From assembly GCF_041321095.1 (NCBI RefSeq), contig NZ_JBGGWE010000012.1, forward strand, positions 150,239 through 214,238: a stretch of 64,000 bases of DNA. The letters are read 5' to 3'. A model generated the notes under the pieces. The model had not been told where the DNA came from, did no database searches, and was given only the letters and a program-made list of their open reading frames with translations. Position 1 is the stretch's first letter. Every line of letters starts with the position of its first letter. This DNA is from Fibrella arboris (GTDB lineage: Bacteria; Bacteroidota; Bacteroidia; Cytophagales; Spirosomataceae). Positions 51,256 to 59,291 of the stretch are shown piece after piece. The position numbers and the translations under genes were made by a program.

Positions 51256-51768
51256 ATGGAAACGGATGTTATTGTAAACCGGGTGGCCGGCAGCGGGCTT
51301 GTCACGCTTGATCTGGAAGAGTATTATCATCCCGGCGAACGGGTCGTCTATGATCTGAAAGATAACCTGTTTATGGGCCTGATTCTCAAAGAAAAAGACT
51401 TTCGGGCCTTTCTGAAGGAGCATGACTGGAGTCAATATGCCGGAAAGAATGTGGCCATCACCTGCACCGAAGATGCCATCATTCCAACCTGGGCGTATAT
51501 GTTGCTGACACTGCAACTGCAACCCTATGCGAATACGGTTGTGTACGGCACCATACAGGATCTGAACGAGAAACTGTATTTCGATGCCATCAAAACGATT
51601 GACCCTGACGAGTATCGGGGGGCTAAAGTAGTGGTGAAAGGATGTAGTAAGGTGCCAGTGCCTACCGCTGCCTATGTCGAACTGACTCGCCTGCTTGCTC
51701 CGGTGGTGCAAAGCCTGCTGTTTGGCGAGCCTTGTAGCACGGTGCCGCTATTTAAAAGAAAGCAGTAA
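51256..51768 (+). CDS. DUF2480 family protein
   Basis: A 170-residue cytoplasmic protein read from the ATG at 51256 (METDVIVNRVAGSGLVTLDL). The family blocks are YDLKDNLFMGLILKEKDFR, VAITCTEDAIIPTWAYMLL and VVVKGCSKVPVPTAAYVELT; the last carries a cysteine conserved in this Bacteroidota-specific family. The function is unknown, though it often lies near sulfur or iron-sulfur assembly genes, none of which are seen here. Confidence 0.85.
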   Translation: METDVIVNRVAGSGLVTLDLEEYYHPGERVVYDLKDNLFMGLILKEKDFRAFLKEHDWSQYAGKNVAITCTEDAIIPTWAYMLLTLQLQPYANTVVYGTIQDLNEKLYFDAIKTIDPDEYRGAKVVVKGCSKVPVPTAAYVELTRLLAPVVQSLLFGEPCSTVPLFKRKQ

Positions 51769-51784
51769 TGTGAATGCGTCAACG

Positions 51785-52018
51785 CTAGAGTTCCCAAAAA
51801 GTCGGGTTGGCGTTGCGGCGTATGTGCGTGCGTAGCTCGAGCCAGAAAGCGGCGATCAGATACAAAATAATGGGCGAACCGAGCGTCAGACAGGAGGTAT
51901 AGATGAAATACAACCGGATGCTGCTGGCCGAAATGTTCATTCGCTCGCCAAGCCGGGCGCAAACGCCAAACGCTTGTTGCTCAACGAAATATTTCAGTTT
52001 GTTAAGACTCTGGTCCAT
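51785..52018 (-). CDS. PspC-domain small membrane protein
   Basis: A 77-residue protein read from the ATG at 52016-52018 (MDQSLNKLKYFVEQQAFGVC). In-frame ATGs at 52048 and 52096 give longer forms; an AGGAC about 12 bases upstream favours this start. It has the PspC pattern: VCARLGERMNISASSIRLYF followed by a hydrophobic helix (TSCLTLGSPIILYLIAAFWL). PspC-type proteins take part in envelope stress responses. It stands alone, convergent with the DUF2480 gene. Confidence 0.8.
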   Translation of the reverse strand: MDQSLNKLKYFVEQQAFGVCARLGERMNISASSIRLYFIYTSCLTLGSPIILYLIAAFWLELRTHIRRNANPTFWEL

Positions 52019-52225
52019 ATGTCTGTTGTCCTGAAGAAGAGTAAACATAACGCTAATAATTGAGCTTTGTTCCGCTTCTACGAACCATTTACACAAAATT
52101 CATAGCTAACGGAGGCTTTTACTGCCAGACCTGCCTGTCTTCTGAAACTAATTCACGTACTTTGCGTTTCATGCAGGGTGGTAACCTACAACAGGTCAGC
52201 CGCCTATCTAATTTATACCAATTTT

Positions 52226-52420
52226 ATGCAAACAGGTGTGGTTAAGTTTTTCAACGAAAGCAAAGGCTTCGGCTTTATCGTTGATGACGCCAATGGTCGT
52301 GAAATTTTCGTTCATATTACCGGCTTGAACGGTGTGACGATTCGTGAGAATGACCGGGTTCAGTTCGAAGTAGTTGATGGCAAAAAAGGCCTCAACGCCG
52401 TTAAGGTCAGCAAGATCTAA
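52226..52420 (+). CDS. Cold-shock protein (CspA family)
   Basis: A 64-residue single OB-fold protein read from the ATG at 52226. Both RNA-binding motifs are intact: KGFGFIVDD (RNP1) and IFVHITGL (RNP2-like). It binds single-stranded RNA and acts as an RNA chaperone. The upstream region from about 52100 holds a possible but imperfect -7 element TACTTTG (52158-52164), which would give a leader of about 60 bases, usual for cold-shock genes. A strong terminator follows. Confidence 0.94.
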   Translation: MQTGVVKFFNESKGFGFIVDDANGREIFVHITGLNGVTIRENDRVQFEVVDGKKGLNAVKVSKI

Positions 52421-52445
52421 TTCGTCAGACCGTTGGTCCGATAGA

Positions 52446-52491
52446 AAAAAACAAAATGCCCCGGCTGAAAAGCCGGGGCATTTTGTTTTTT
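52446..52491. terminator. Strong intrinsic terminator after the cold-shock gene
   Basis: A 21-base perfect stem (52446-52466 with 52471-52491), GC core ATGCCCCGGCT/AGCCGGGGCAT, GAAA loop, and A7/T6 flanks. It works on both strands and so can also serve lysS. Confidence 0.93.
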
Positions 52492-52494
52492 AAA

Positions 52495-52578
52495 GTTTAC
52501 TGTTTTCAGTTTACTGTTGCGCTGCTGATGAAAGAGCTCGCTGATTAGCAGCGCAACAGTAAACTGAAAACAGTAAAC
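52495..52578. repeat. Long perfect hairpin between csp and lysS
   Basis: Perfect 32-base arms (52495-52526, 52547-52578) with a 20-base loop, containing CAGTTTACTGTTGCGCTGCT. The stop codon TAG of lysS overlaps its last base. The CTGTTGCGCTGCT core is shared with hairpins at 19028 and 63929. Confidence 0.85.
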
Positions 52579-54365
52579 TAAACATGTCCCGTCCAGCTAT
52601 GCACATCGGCAATGGATGGCATGGGTACGTCGTTCATCTTTAACTTTTTGCGAACGCCACCCAGATCATTGAATAGTTTGTTGGGGCTGGCCGCGTGCAG
52701 TTGACTGATGGTCAAATAACCTAGTTTCTGGAGCGCCGGTACCCAAATTGCCGGTACGCCAGCGTCGACAAAATCGGCTTCAGTCGAAATTTCTTCTTTC
52801 TTTTCAGGCCGCATCTGCGGGAAGAAAAGCACCTCCTGTATACTTGGCTGGTTGGTCATGATCATCGCCAGCCGGTCGATACCCAGGCCAACACCCGCCG
52901 TAGGGGGCATACCATATTCCAGGGCCCGCAGGAAGTCTTCATCCATCGCCATGGCTTCGTCGTCGCCGCGTTTGGCCAGTTCGAGCTGCTCCTCAAAGCG
53001 AGCCCGCTGATCGAGCGGGTCGTTCAGTTCCGAATAAGCGTTGGCAATCTCTTTACCGTTGCAGATCGCCTCGAACCGTTCGACCAACCCCGGTTTGCTG
53101 CGGTGCTTCTTGGTCAGCGGCGACATTTCGACGGGGTAATCCGTGATAAACGTCGGCTGAATCAGGTTCGGCTCGCAGGCTTCACCAAACAACTCGTCGA
53201 TCAGCTTTGATTTGCCCATCGACTGGTCGGTTTTGATACCCCGGCTTTCGGCAGTCTGACGCAGCGCCTCTTCACCCATTTCCGACACATCGACACCCGT
53301 GTATTCCTGAATGGCCTCAAACATGGTCAGGCGTTTCCAGGGGCGTTTGAAGTCGATGATGTTCTCACCCACCGTCACCTTGGTTGTACCGGCCACATCG
53401 ATGGCTACTTTCTCCACCATCTCTTCAATGGTGTCCATCATCCAGTTGTAGTCTTTGTAGGCCACGTAGAATTCCACCTGCGTGAACTCGGGGTTATGCG
53501 TCCGGTCCATGCCTTCATTGCGGAAATCTTTCGCGAACTCGAACACACCGTCGTAACCGCCTACGATCAGCCGTTTCAGGTACAGCTCGTTGGCAATCCG
53601 CAGATACAGCGCCATGTCGAGCGTGTTATGGTGCGTCTGGAAGGGCCGGGCTGTAGCGCCTCCGTGAATGGGCTGAAGAATGGGCGTTTCAACTTCCAGA
53701 TACCCTTTTCCGCTCAAATATTGCCGAATCGAATTCACCAGCTTGCTGCGCTTGATGAACACCTCGCGTACCTGAGGATTCACGATCAGATCGACGTAGC
53801 GCTGACGGTACCGCAGTTCCGGATCAGTGAAGGCATCATAGGTTTCTTTTTCGCCCGTCTGCTCGTTCACCACCTCTTTTACCACTGGCAGAGGCCGTAG
53901 CGACTTGGTCAGCAGTTTGAACGACCGGACGTAGAGCGACAGCTCACCCGTTTGCGTGGTAAAGATGTTGCCTTCCACGCCCACGATGTCGCCAATGTCG
54001 AGCAACTTCTTGAACACCGTGTTGTACATCGTTTTATCCTCACCGGGGCAGATGTCGTCGCGGCGGAAATAAAGCTGCATGCGGCCGGTGCTGTCCTGCA
54101 TTTCGGCGAATGAGGCCGCCCCCGAAATACGGAAGCCCATCATTCGGCCTGCCAGACGTACCTGCCCATAGGTAGCGTCACCGGCAAAATCGAGGTGCGG
54201 CTCGTAGCCTCCCTGCGTCTCCTGTCCTGCCTTGTCGGCAAAGGCATCGCGAAGGGTGGTGATGGTGTGCGTAACGTCGAATAGCTCGGCGGGGTAGGGG
54301 TCAATGCCCATCCGCATCAGTTCTTCACGTTTCTGACGTCTGTTTACTTCTTGTTCACTTAACAT
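52578..54365 (-). CDS. lysS: Lysyl-tRNA synthetase, class II
   Basis: A 595-residue enzyme that charges tRNA-Lys. Order: N-terminal OB-fold anticodon-binding domain (about 55-190, VRLAGRMMGFRISGAASF), the class II core with motif 2 FRNEGMDRTHNPEFTQVEFY and motif 3 GVGLGIDRLAMIM, and a C-terminal extension of about 80 residues (VPALQKLGYLTISQLHAASP) with a helix-hairpin-helix look. That extension is typical of Bacteroidota LysS and explains the length over the usual 500. dprA lies upstream on the same strand. Confidence 0.97.
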   Translation of the reverse strand: MLSEQEVNRRQKREELMRMGIDPYPAELFDVTHTITTLRDAFADKAGQETQGGYEPHLDFAGDATYGQVRLAGRMMGFRISGAASFAEMQDSTGRMQLYFRRDDICPGEDKTMYNTVFKKLLDIGDIVGVEGNIFTTQTGELSLYVRSFKLLTKSLRPLPVVKEVVNEQTGEKETYDAFTDPELRYRQRYVDLIVNPQVREVFIKRSKLVNSIRQYLSGKGYLEVETPILQPIHGGATARPFQTHHNTLDMALYLRIANELYLKRLIVGGYDGVFEFAKDFRNEGMDRTHNPEFTQVEFYVAYKDYNWMMDTIEEMVEKVAIDVAGTTKVTVGENIIDFKRPWKRLTMFEAIQEYTGVDVSEMGEEALRQTAESRGIKTDQSMGKSKLIDELFGEACEPNLIQPTFITDYPVEMSPLTKKHRSKPGLVERFEAICNGKEIANAYSELNDPLDQRARFEEQLELAKRGDDEAMAMDEDFLRALEYGMPPTAGVGLGIDRLAMIMTNQPSIQEVLFFPQMRPEKKEEISTEADFVDAGVPAIWVPALQKLGYLTISQLHAASPNKLFNDLGGVRKKLKMNDVPMPSIADVHSWTGHV

Positions 54366-54509
54366 AGCTGAACCGCAACGTTTTGCCTTGACCAGGGTGG
54401 CCAGCGGCGGACCGTCGGAATTTTACAGGATTGAAAGGAGCTACAGGCGTTGATCGCCTGGGGAAATCGAGCGGCAAAAGTACGGCAGAATCATGGATGT
54501 GTCACGCAC

Positions 54510-55637
54510 TTACGCAACCTCATACCGCTTTCCGGGAAGCGACCGGACGTACCCACGAAATTCCAGGCTGAGCAGGAGTGAAGCCAGCGCACCCATGTTG
54601 ATCTGCGATTGCCAGCTTAGTTCATCGATGTGCAACCCCGGCTTCTGGCGCAGCAAGGCCACGACCTGGCTTTCCTGGGCTGTGAAATCGAGCGGAATCG
54701 GAACCGAAGCCGACGATTTACCTGCCGCCATGCCGGCCGGGTCCTGATCCCAGTTCATGGCTTCGATGAGGTCGGTAGGGCTGGTGTATATCTGTGCTTT
54801 GTTCTCGCGGATGAGCTTGTTGCAGCCCGCCGAAAACTGTTGTGACACCTGCCCAGGCACGGCAAACACCTCGCGGTTGTAGTTGTTGGCGTACTCGGCC
54901 GAGATGAGCGCCCCCCCTTTAGCGGCGGCTTCCACAATCACTACGGCGTCGCTAAGGCCCGCGATGATGCGGTTTCGGGCCGGAAAATAGCGCGGATCGG
55001 GTTTGGTGCCCGGTATGTGCTCCGTGAGTAGGCCGCCCAGGGCCTGCATATCCTGTGCGGTGCGGCTGTGTACCGATGGATAAATAATGTCTAGGCCACT
55101 GGCCATAACGCCCACGGTCGGTAACCCAACCTGGAGGCTGGCCCGATGGGCCGCGATGTCGATGCCGTAGGCCAGTCCGCTGATGATCGAAATGCCATAG
55201 GGCTGCATGGCCTGTACGATTTCTTCCGTCATGCGTCGACCGTATTCGGTTGCCTGCCGGGTTCCCACCAAGGCCAGCGTACGGGGGGCGTTCAGATCCG
55301 CGTTGCCCAGTTGGTATAGCAAAGCCGGCGCGTCGTAGAGCGTTTTGAGTCGGGCTGGATACGCCTCATCGGTATAGAAAAGAGCCGAGGCGCCTAGTCT
55401 TTCGAGCCGACGCAGGACCGCTTCGGCGGCACTTAACACGTGGGGCTGCCGAATAGCGCGGGCTGTAACCTCGCCTACGCCTGGAATCTTCAGGAGTTTG
55501 GCCGGCGGCGCGGCAAGAACAGCTTCGGCCGAGCCGCCATAACTGATGAGTTGCCGGATAAGGATTCCCCCGACGCCTGGCACGAGCGAAAGGGCAATTT
55601 GATGGAGTTGTTCAGGCGTAGCGGTGGGCACAGGCAA
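54510..55637 (-). CDS. dprA: DNA-processing protein DprA
   Basis: A 375-residue protein that protects incoming single-stranded DNA and loads RecA during natural transformation. It has an N-terminal helix-hairpin-helix region (about 10-65, LLKIPGVGEVTARAI), a Rossmann domain (LALVGTRQATEYGRRM, SGLAYGIDIAAHRASL, TEHIPGTKPDPRYFPARNRI, VVIVEAAAKGGALISAEYA) and a C-terminal winged-helix domain (about 310-370). Length is normal. Its presence is compatible with DNA uptake, relevant to the over-represented ACGTACCTG motif, but DprA alone is no proof of competence. Confidence 0.96.
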   Translation of the reverse strand: MPVPTATPEQLHQIALSLVPGVGGILIRQLISYGGSAEAVLAAPPAKLLKIPGVGEVTARAIRQPHVLSAAEAVLRRLERLGASALFYTDEAYPARLKTLYDAPALLYQLGNADLNAPRTLALVGTRQATEYGRRMTEEIVQAMQPYGISIISGLAYGIDIAAHRASLQVGLPTVGVMASGLDIIYPSVHSRTAQDMQALGGLLTEHIPGTKPDPRYFPARNRIIAGLSDAVVIVEAAAKGGALISAEYANNYNREVFAVPGQVSQQFSAGCNKLIRENKAQIYTSPTDLIEAMNWDQDPAGMAAGKSSASVPIPLDFTAQESQVVALLRQKPGLHIDELSWQSQINMGALASLLLSLEFRGYVRSLPGKRYEVA

Positions 55638-55806
55638 TCAGAAAGGCTTAGCCACAATCATATGGATTTCCAATAAGAATTACTAGAAGGCGGCTGATAA
55701 GTATGCACTCTAGAAAATCTTAGTAGAAAAGCCTGGTTATCAGTTAAGAAAGGATTATTGAATTTAATGAGAAGGTAACTAACAATCAGGTGGATTCTGG
55801 GTTAAG

Positions 55807-55823
55807 TCTATTTAACTAATAGA
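55807..55823. promoter_or_regulatory. Operator-like inverted repeat upstream of the fasciclin gene
   Basis: TCTATT-TAACT-AATAGA is a perfect 6-5-6 inverted repeat in an AT-rich stretch that ends 17 bases before the ATG at 55841. It could be a regulator site or a small mRNA hairpin; no regulator is identified. Confidence 0.3.
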
Positions 55824-55840
55824 TTTTAAATACCTTTCGT

Positions 55841-56434
55841 ATGAAAATCCAATTGACACACACGCTGCTGGCTTTACTAGCGGTGGGAGGTAGCGCCTAT
55901 GCGCAGGTAGACACGTCTGCCCGCCCAGCCTCGGCAGGAACAGCACCCACAACGATGGGGTCATCATCGGTCACCCGACCAACGGGCGGGGGTACGTCAA
56001 AAGCAACCGATAAAGATTTGGCGGCTAATCTGGCCGGGGCCAGCGACTTTTCAACCCTCCAAACGGCACTGGTAGCCTCTGGGCTCGCCGACCAGGCGAA
56101 GACACCCGGCCCGTACACCGTTTTTGCGCCATCTAATGCTGCGTTCAGCAAACTGCCGGCCGGTACGTTGCAGAGCCTGACCCAACCCGCCAATAAGAGT
56201 AAGCTGGCCGGTATTTTGGCCTACCACGTCGTATCGGGTAACGTGATGGCATCGGACTTGAAAGACGGTCAGACGCTGAAGACAGTGGGCGGGGGCACTT
56301 TAACTGTTCGCAAGCAGGGCAACGCCGTGATGCTGACGGATGCTAAAGGGGGTTCGGCTATGGTGACAACGCCTGATATTCAGGCGACCAACGGAACCGT
56401 ACACGCCATTGACAGCGTGTTGATGCCGAAATAA
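55841..56434 (+). CDS. Secreted fasciclin (FAS1) domain protein
   Basis: A 197-residue protein with a signal peptide (MKIQLTHTLLALLAVGGSAYA), a Ser/Thr/Gly-rich linker (about 24-62) and one FAS1 domain (about 63-197). The two FAS1 blocks are present: H1 GPYTVFAPSNAAFSKLP and H2 ATNGTVHAIDSVLMP; YHVVSGNVMASDL lies between. FAS1 domains mediate adhesion or surface interactions. It ends at a 35-base perfect hairpin shared with the convergent lipoprotein gene. Confidence 0.93.
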   Translation: MKIQLTHTLLALLAVGGSAYAQVDTSARPASAGTAPTTMGSSSVTRPTGGGTSKATDKDLAANLAGASDFSTLQTALVASGLADQAKTPGPYTVFAPSNAAFSKLPAGTLQSLTQPANKSKLAGILAYHVVSGNVMASDLKDGQTLKTVGGGTLTVRKQGNAVMLTDAKGGSAMVTTPDIQATNGTVHAIDSVLMPK

Positions 56435-56440
56435 ACGGAG

Positions 56441-56539
56441 AGTCCGGTTCTCCCAAACAGACACAGTCCTGCGGGGCCATAGTCGTTATAAAAATGACTG
56501 TGGGCCCGCAGGACTGTGTCTGTTTGGGAGAACCGGACT
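56441..56539. terminator. Very long perfect hairpin between convergent genes
   Basis: Perfect 35-base arms (56441-56475 and 56505-56539), beginning AGTCCGGTTCTCCCAAACAG, plus an inner AGTC/GACT stem. It separates the fasciclin gene and the lipoprotein gene. It has no T-run directly after the stem, so folding of the transcript 3' end rather than classical termination may be its role. Confidence 0.8.
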
Positions 56540-56548
56540 GATAAAAGC

Positions 56549-57070
56549 CTATTGCTTCACCAGTTTAAGGGTATAGGTGGTTTTGATGGGGCGGTTGCTG
56601 AAATCTACATCGTCCTGAAAGGCAATGTTCATCGTATTGCCCGCTCCCGATTTGGTTAGTGGGAGCGCTGCCAGCTTGTCTTTGCCATAGAGTATCAGTT
56701 GCGTATCGGTTTCCGTAAACGTACCACCTGGCTCGAACAGGAAATCGAGAAAGCCGCGCGAATTGCTGGCACTTGTGCACGTGGCAGTGCTGGCGGCATT
56801 GGTGGTGGCGGTGCCGTCGGCGCCAAAGGTGAGTGTCACATCAGAGAGGCAGGTTTCCCCATTGGCTTTCAGGTAGGGAACCCAATCAGGTACGTTGATG
56901 GTAGTGGCGCCGGATGGTGCCGCCCAAACAGGATCGAATGTGAGGGCCGTGATTTTCCAATTACCCACGGCCGAAGGTGGCGTTACGGGGTCGACCGTTT
57001 TTTTGCAGCCCAGCAATAGCATGAGCAATAGGGTCGCCTGAATGACAGGAGACCAGATTTTCGTCTTCAT
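56549..57070 (-). CDS. Lipocalin-like lipoprotein, function unknown
   Basis: A 173-residue protein with a lipoprotein signal (ATLLLMLLLGCKK, cysteine near 22). The mature part resembles the small lipocalin-like domain common in Bacteroidota lipoproteins: VGNWKITALTFDP, DVTLTFGADGTATTN, FTETDTQLILYG and a final strand TTYTLKLVKQ. Two cysteines (GETCLSD and TATCTSA) could form a disulfide. Ligand and role are unknown. It is convergent with the fasciclin gene. Confidence 0.8.
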   Translation of the reverse strand: MKTKIWSPVIQATLLLMLLLGCKKTVDPVTPPSAVGNWKITALTFDPVWAAPSGATTINVPDWVPYLKANGETCLSDVTLTFGADGTATTNAASTATCTSASNSRGFLDFLFEPGGTFTETDTQLILYGKDKLAALPLTKSGAGNTMNIAFQDDVDFSNRPIKTTYTLKLVKQ

Positions 57071-57275
57071 ACGAGAGTATCTATGTAGGCAAGCTTATGA
57101 GTAAACGGAGCAGAATCAATCTCTATTGAGTCACCAGCAGCATATTGTAATGACTGGCTAATTCTGAACGGTCACTGGTTTAAGACGGGCCATTCACTCG
57201 ATATTGTCTGCCTTAATTTCTACCTTGGGCGTTATTACTTAAACAATCATCCTTTTCACTTAACTACTAACAGCT

Positions 57276-57512
57276 ATGGGTTTCCTGTATTCAATTATCA
57301 TCGGTGGCATTGCTGGCTATCTGGCCAGTACCTTTATGGGGAGCCACAACAGCGCGCTGATCAATATTATTTTGGGCATCGTGGGTGGTCTGGTTGGCGG
57401 TTTCATTGCTAAGCGCCTCGGCAACGATCCTGAAAATGACGGTCTGGTCATGAATCTGCTGATTTCGGTTGGTGGCGCCATCGTCCTGATCTTCCTGGGG
57501 CGATTGTTCTAG
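57276..57512 (+). CDS. GlsB/YeaQ/YmgE family small membrane protein
   Basis: A 78-residue protein with three glycine-rich hydrophobic helices: FLYSIIIGGIAGYLASTFMG, IINIILGIVGGLVGGFIAKR (in part) and LLISVGGAIVLIFLGRLF. This is the transglycosylase-associated protein family, often stress-induced and of unknown mechanism. Length is typical. A good intrinsic terminator follows at 57531-57571. Confidence 0.92.
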   Translation: MGFLYSIIIGGIAGYLASTFMGSHNSALINIILGIVGGLVGGFIAKRLGNDPENDGLVMNLLISVGGAIVLIFLGRLF

Positions 57513-57530
57513 CGCACAACAGAAGACTGT

Positions 57531-57571
57531 AGCAAAAGCCCGACTCAGCTAGCACTGGTCGGGCTTTTGCT
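57531..57571. terminator. Intrinsic terminator after the GlsB-type gene
   Basis: AGCAAAAGCCCGAC (57531-57544) pairs perfectly with GTCGGGCTTTTGCT (57558-57571) around a 13-base loop, with a T4 run in the right arm. A CAACAGAAGACTGT stretch (57517-57530), a fragment of another hairpin family, precedes it. Confidence 0.85.
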
Positions 57572-57632
57572 ATAAAGGGCCGGATCAACAACGTACCTGG
57601 GCAGCAACCCACCATTACGCCTGTGCATTAGG

Positions 57633-58892
57633 TCAGTTTATTTGCCGCCGGTCTGCTGGCTTGTAGTTGCGTGTTTCGGGCACCAGCAGCCCAAACACGC
57701 CCAGTGCTGCTACCGCAATACCAGCCAGAATAAGGAAAGCATACGTGTACCCCGCCTGTTGCACAATGGCCCCGGCAAAGGCACTGCTTAATGAAGCCCC
57801 CAGCCCCACGGCGGTGGCAATGGCACCTTGCGTGGTGTTGAACAAGCCGCTGCCCTGCGTGAGATCCGCAACGATCAGGACCGACAAAACCCCGAAAAGA
57901 CCAGCCCCTACACCATCAAGAATCTGGATGCTGACCAGCCTTATCGGGTCGTCGGTTAGCGTGTATAACAGGCCCCTTACTGGTAAAACGGCGAACCCAA
58001 TCAGCAACAGGCGTTTACGCCCTCGTGGGGCCAGTTGCCCGGCCCAGTAACTAACGGGAATCATGACTAATTGCGCCACAATAATACAGGCCGATATATA
58101 GGCCGACGACGTACCTGCGCCGTTTCCTTTGGCCAATTGCTGCCCAAGGAGCGGTAACATGGCGGCGTTGGCAAAATGAAAGAGCACGCAGGCCAGCGCA
58201 AAAAACAGGATATCCCGGTTGGCTGCCAGTGCCCGCCAGCCTGTTTGCTGGTGGCCATCGTCAGTTGGTTTGTCGCCGTCGCCCCGCGCGCGTTCATGGT
58301 CAATTTCCGATTCGCGAATGCGCCAGATAGCCAGGCTGCTGAGGACCGACATGGCTGCAAGCAGGACAAAGATGCCCTCGGTGCTGACGTAATAGCCGAT
58401 GAGCCCCGCCATACAGGCCGCAAACACATTGCCGCCGTGGTTGGCGGTTTCATTGCGCCCAATGCGTCCGTCGAGGGCCTTGTGGCCTACCAATCCCAGG
58501 GTAATGGCCGCTAAGGCGGGCGTAAACCAGGCCGCCGCCAGACCCATTAGCACCTGGCCACCGATGATAACCGAAAAGGTAGGGAGCAATACTGTGCCCA
58601 ATGAGGCGGTGGCAATCAAGAGCGACGCCACGATCGAGTAGAGCCGTTTGCGCCGCGTTCGATCGACCAGCGCCCCGGCGGGGGTCTGGCTGGCCACCGT
58701 TGCTATCCCCATTACCGACATGGCCAGGCCAATATCCTGCGCCTGCCAGTGGCGGGTGGTGAGCAGGTAAATGGCGAGGTATGGCCCCAGACCATCACGC
58801 ACGTCGGCCAGGAAAAAATTGGCCCGGTCGAGAGCCCGCAAACTGGCTGCCGATGGCTGGCGATCAGTGGAGCGAGCCGATGCCGCTACCAT
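57633..58892 (-). CDS. MFS transporter
   Basis: A 419-residue major facilitator protein with about twelve helices. The loop 2-3 motif is TPAGALVDRTRRKR (G-x-x-x-D-R-x-x-R/K type). The N-terminal cytoplasmic stretch (1-25) is polar. The pattern FFLADVRDGLGPYLAIYLLT is seen in a group of uncharacterised bacterial MFS carriers. A charged central loop (about 215-235, rich in Asp and His) divides the halves. The substrate is unknown. Its start overlaps the DUF486 gene end by seven bases, so the two are an operon. Confidence 0.88.
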   Translation of the reverse strand: MVAASARSTDRQPSAASLRALDRANFFLADVRDGLGPYLAIYLLTTRHWQAQDIGLAMSVMGIATVASQTPAGALVDRTRRKRLYSIVASLLIATASLGTVLLPTFSVIIGGQVLMGLAAAWFTPALAAITLGLVGHKALDGRIGRNETANHGGNVFAACMAGLIGYYVSTEGIFVLLAAMSVLSSLAIWRIRESEIDHERARGDGDKPTDDGHQQTGWRALAANRDILFFALACVLFHFANAAMLPLLGQQLAKGNGAGTSSAYISACIIVAQLVMIPVSYWAGQLAPRGRKRLLLIGFAVLPVRGLLYTLTDDPIRLVSIQILDGVGAGLFGVLSVLIVADLTQGSGLFNTTQGAIATAVGLGASLSSAFAGAIVQQAGYTYAFLILAGIAVAALGVFGLLVPETRNYKPADRRQIN

Positions 58893-59257
58893 TTTTTGAA
58901 AATAAAAAAGACCGCCACGACCATGAAGGCAAAACCGACAAGATGGTTCCAGGCTAGCTTATCGGTCCTGAAGACGTAGACGGTAATCAGGGTGAAGACC
59001 GTCAGTGAGACAGCTTCCTGAATGGTTTTTAGCTCAAAAAGTGAAAAAGGACCACCCGTTTCGGTAGAGCCAATGCGATTGGCGGGCACCTGAAAAATGT
59101 ATTCGAAAAAGGCCAGGCCCCAACTGAGCATGATGACGCCAAACAGGGACAGTTTGGCAATCAGTGGGTACTGTTTCAACTGAAGGTGGCCATACCAGGC
59201 CAGCGTCATAAAGATATTGGAGAGCGTAAGCAACAAGATGCAGTAAAGCGATTTCAT
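58886..59257 (-). CDS. DUF486 family (DMT-type) small membrane protein
   Basis: A 123-residue protein with four helices: LYCILLLTLSNIFMTLAWYG, LFGVIMLSWGLAFFEYIFQV, TIQEAVSLTVFTLITVYVF and LVGFAFMVVAVFFIFKKW. The central PANRIG and LKTIQE blocks are hallmarks of DUF486, distantly related to small multidrug resistance transporters. Its function is unknown. It lies upstream of, and overlaps, the MFS gene. Confidence 0.9.
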   Translation of the reverse strand: MKSLYCILLLTLSNIFMTLAWYGHLQLKQYPLIAKLSLFGVIMLSWGLAFFEYIFQVPANRIGSTETGGPFSLFELKTIQEAVSLTVFTLITVYVFRTDKLAWNHLVGFAFMVVAVFFIFKKW

Positions 59258-59291
59258 TCGTTCGTTGAGTGGCCCTTGCCGGGTGTGTTGG

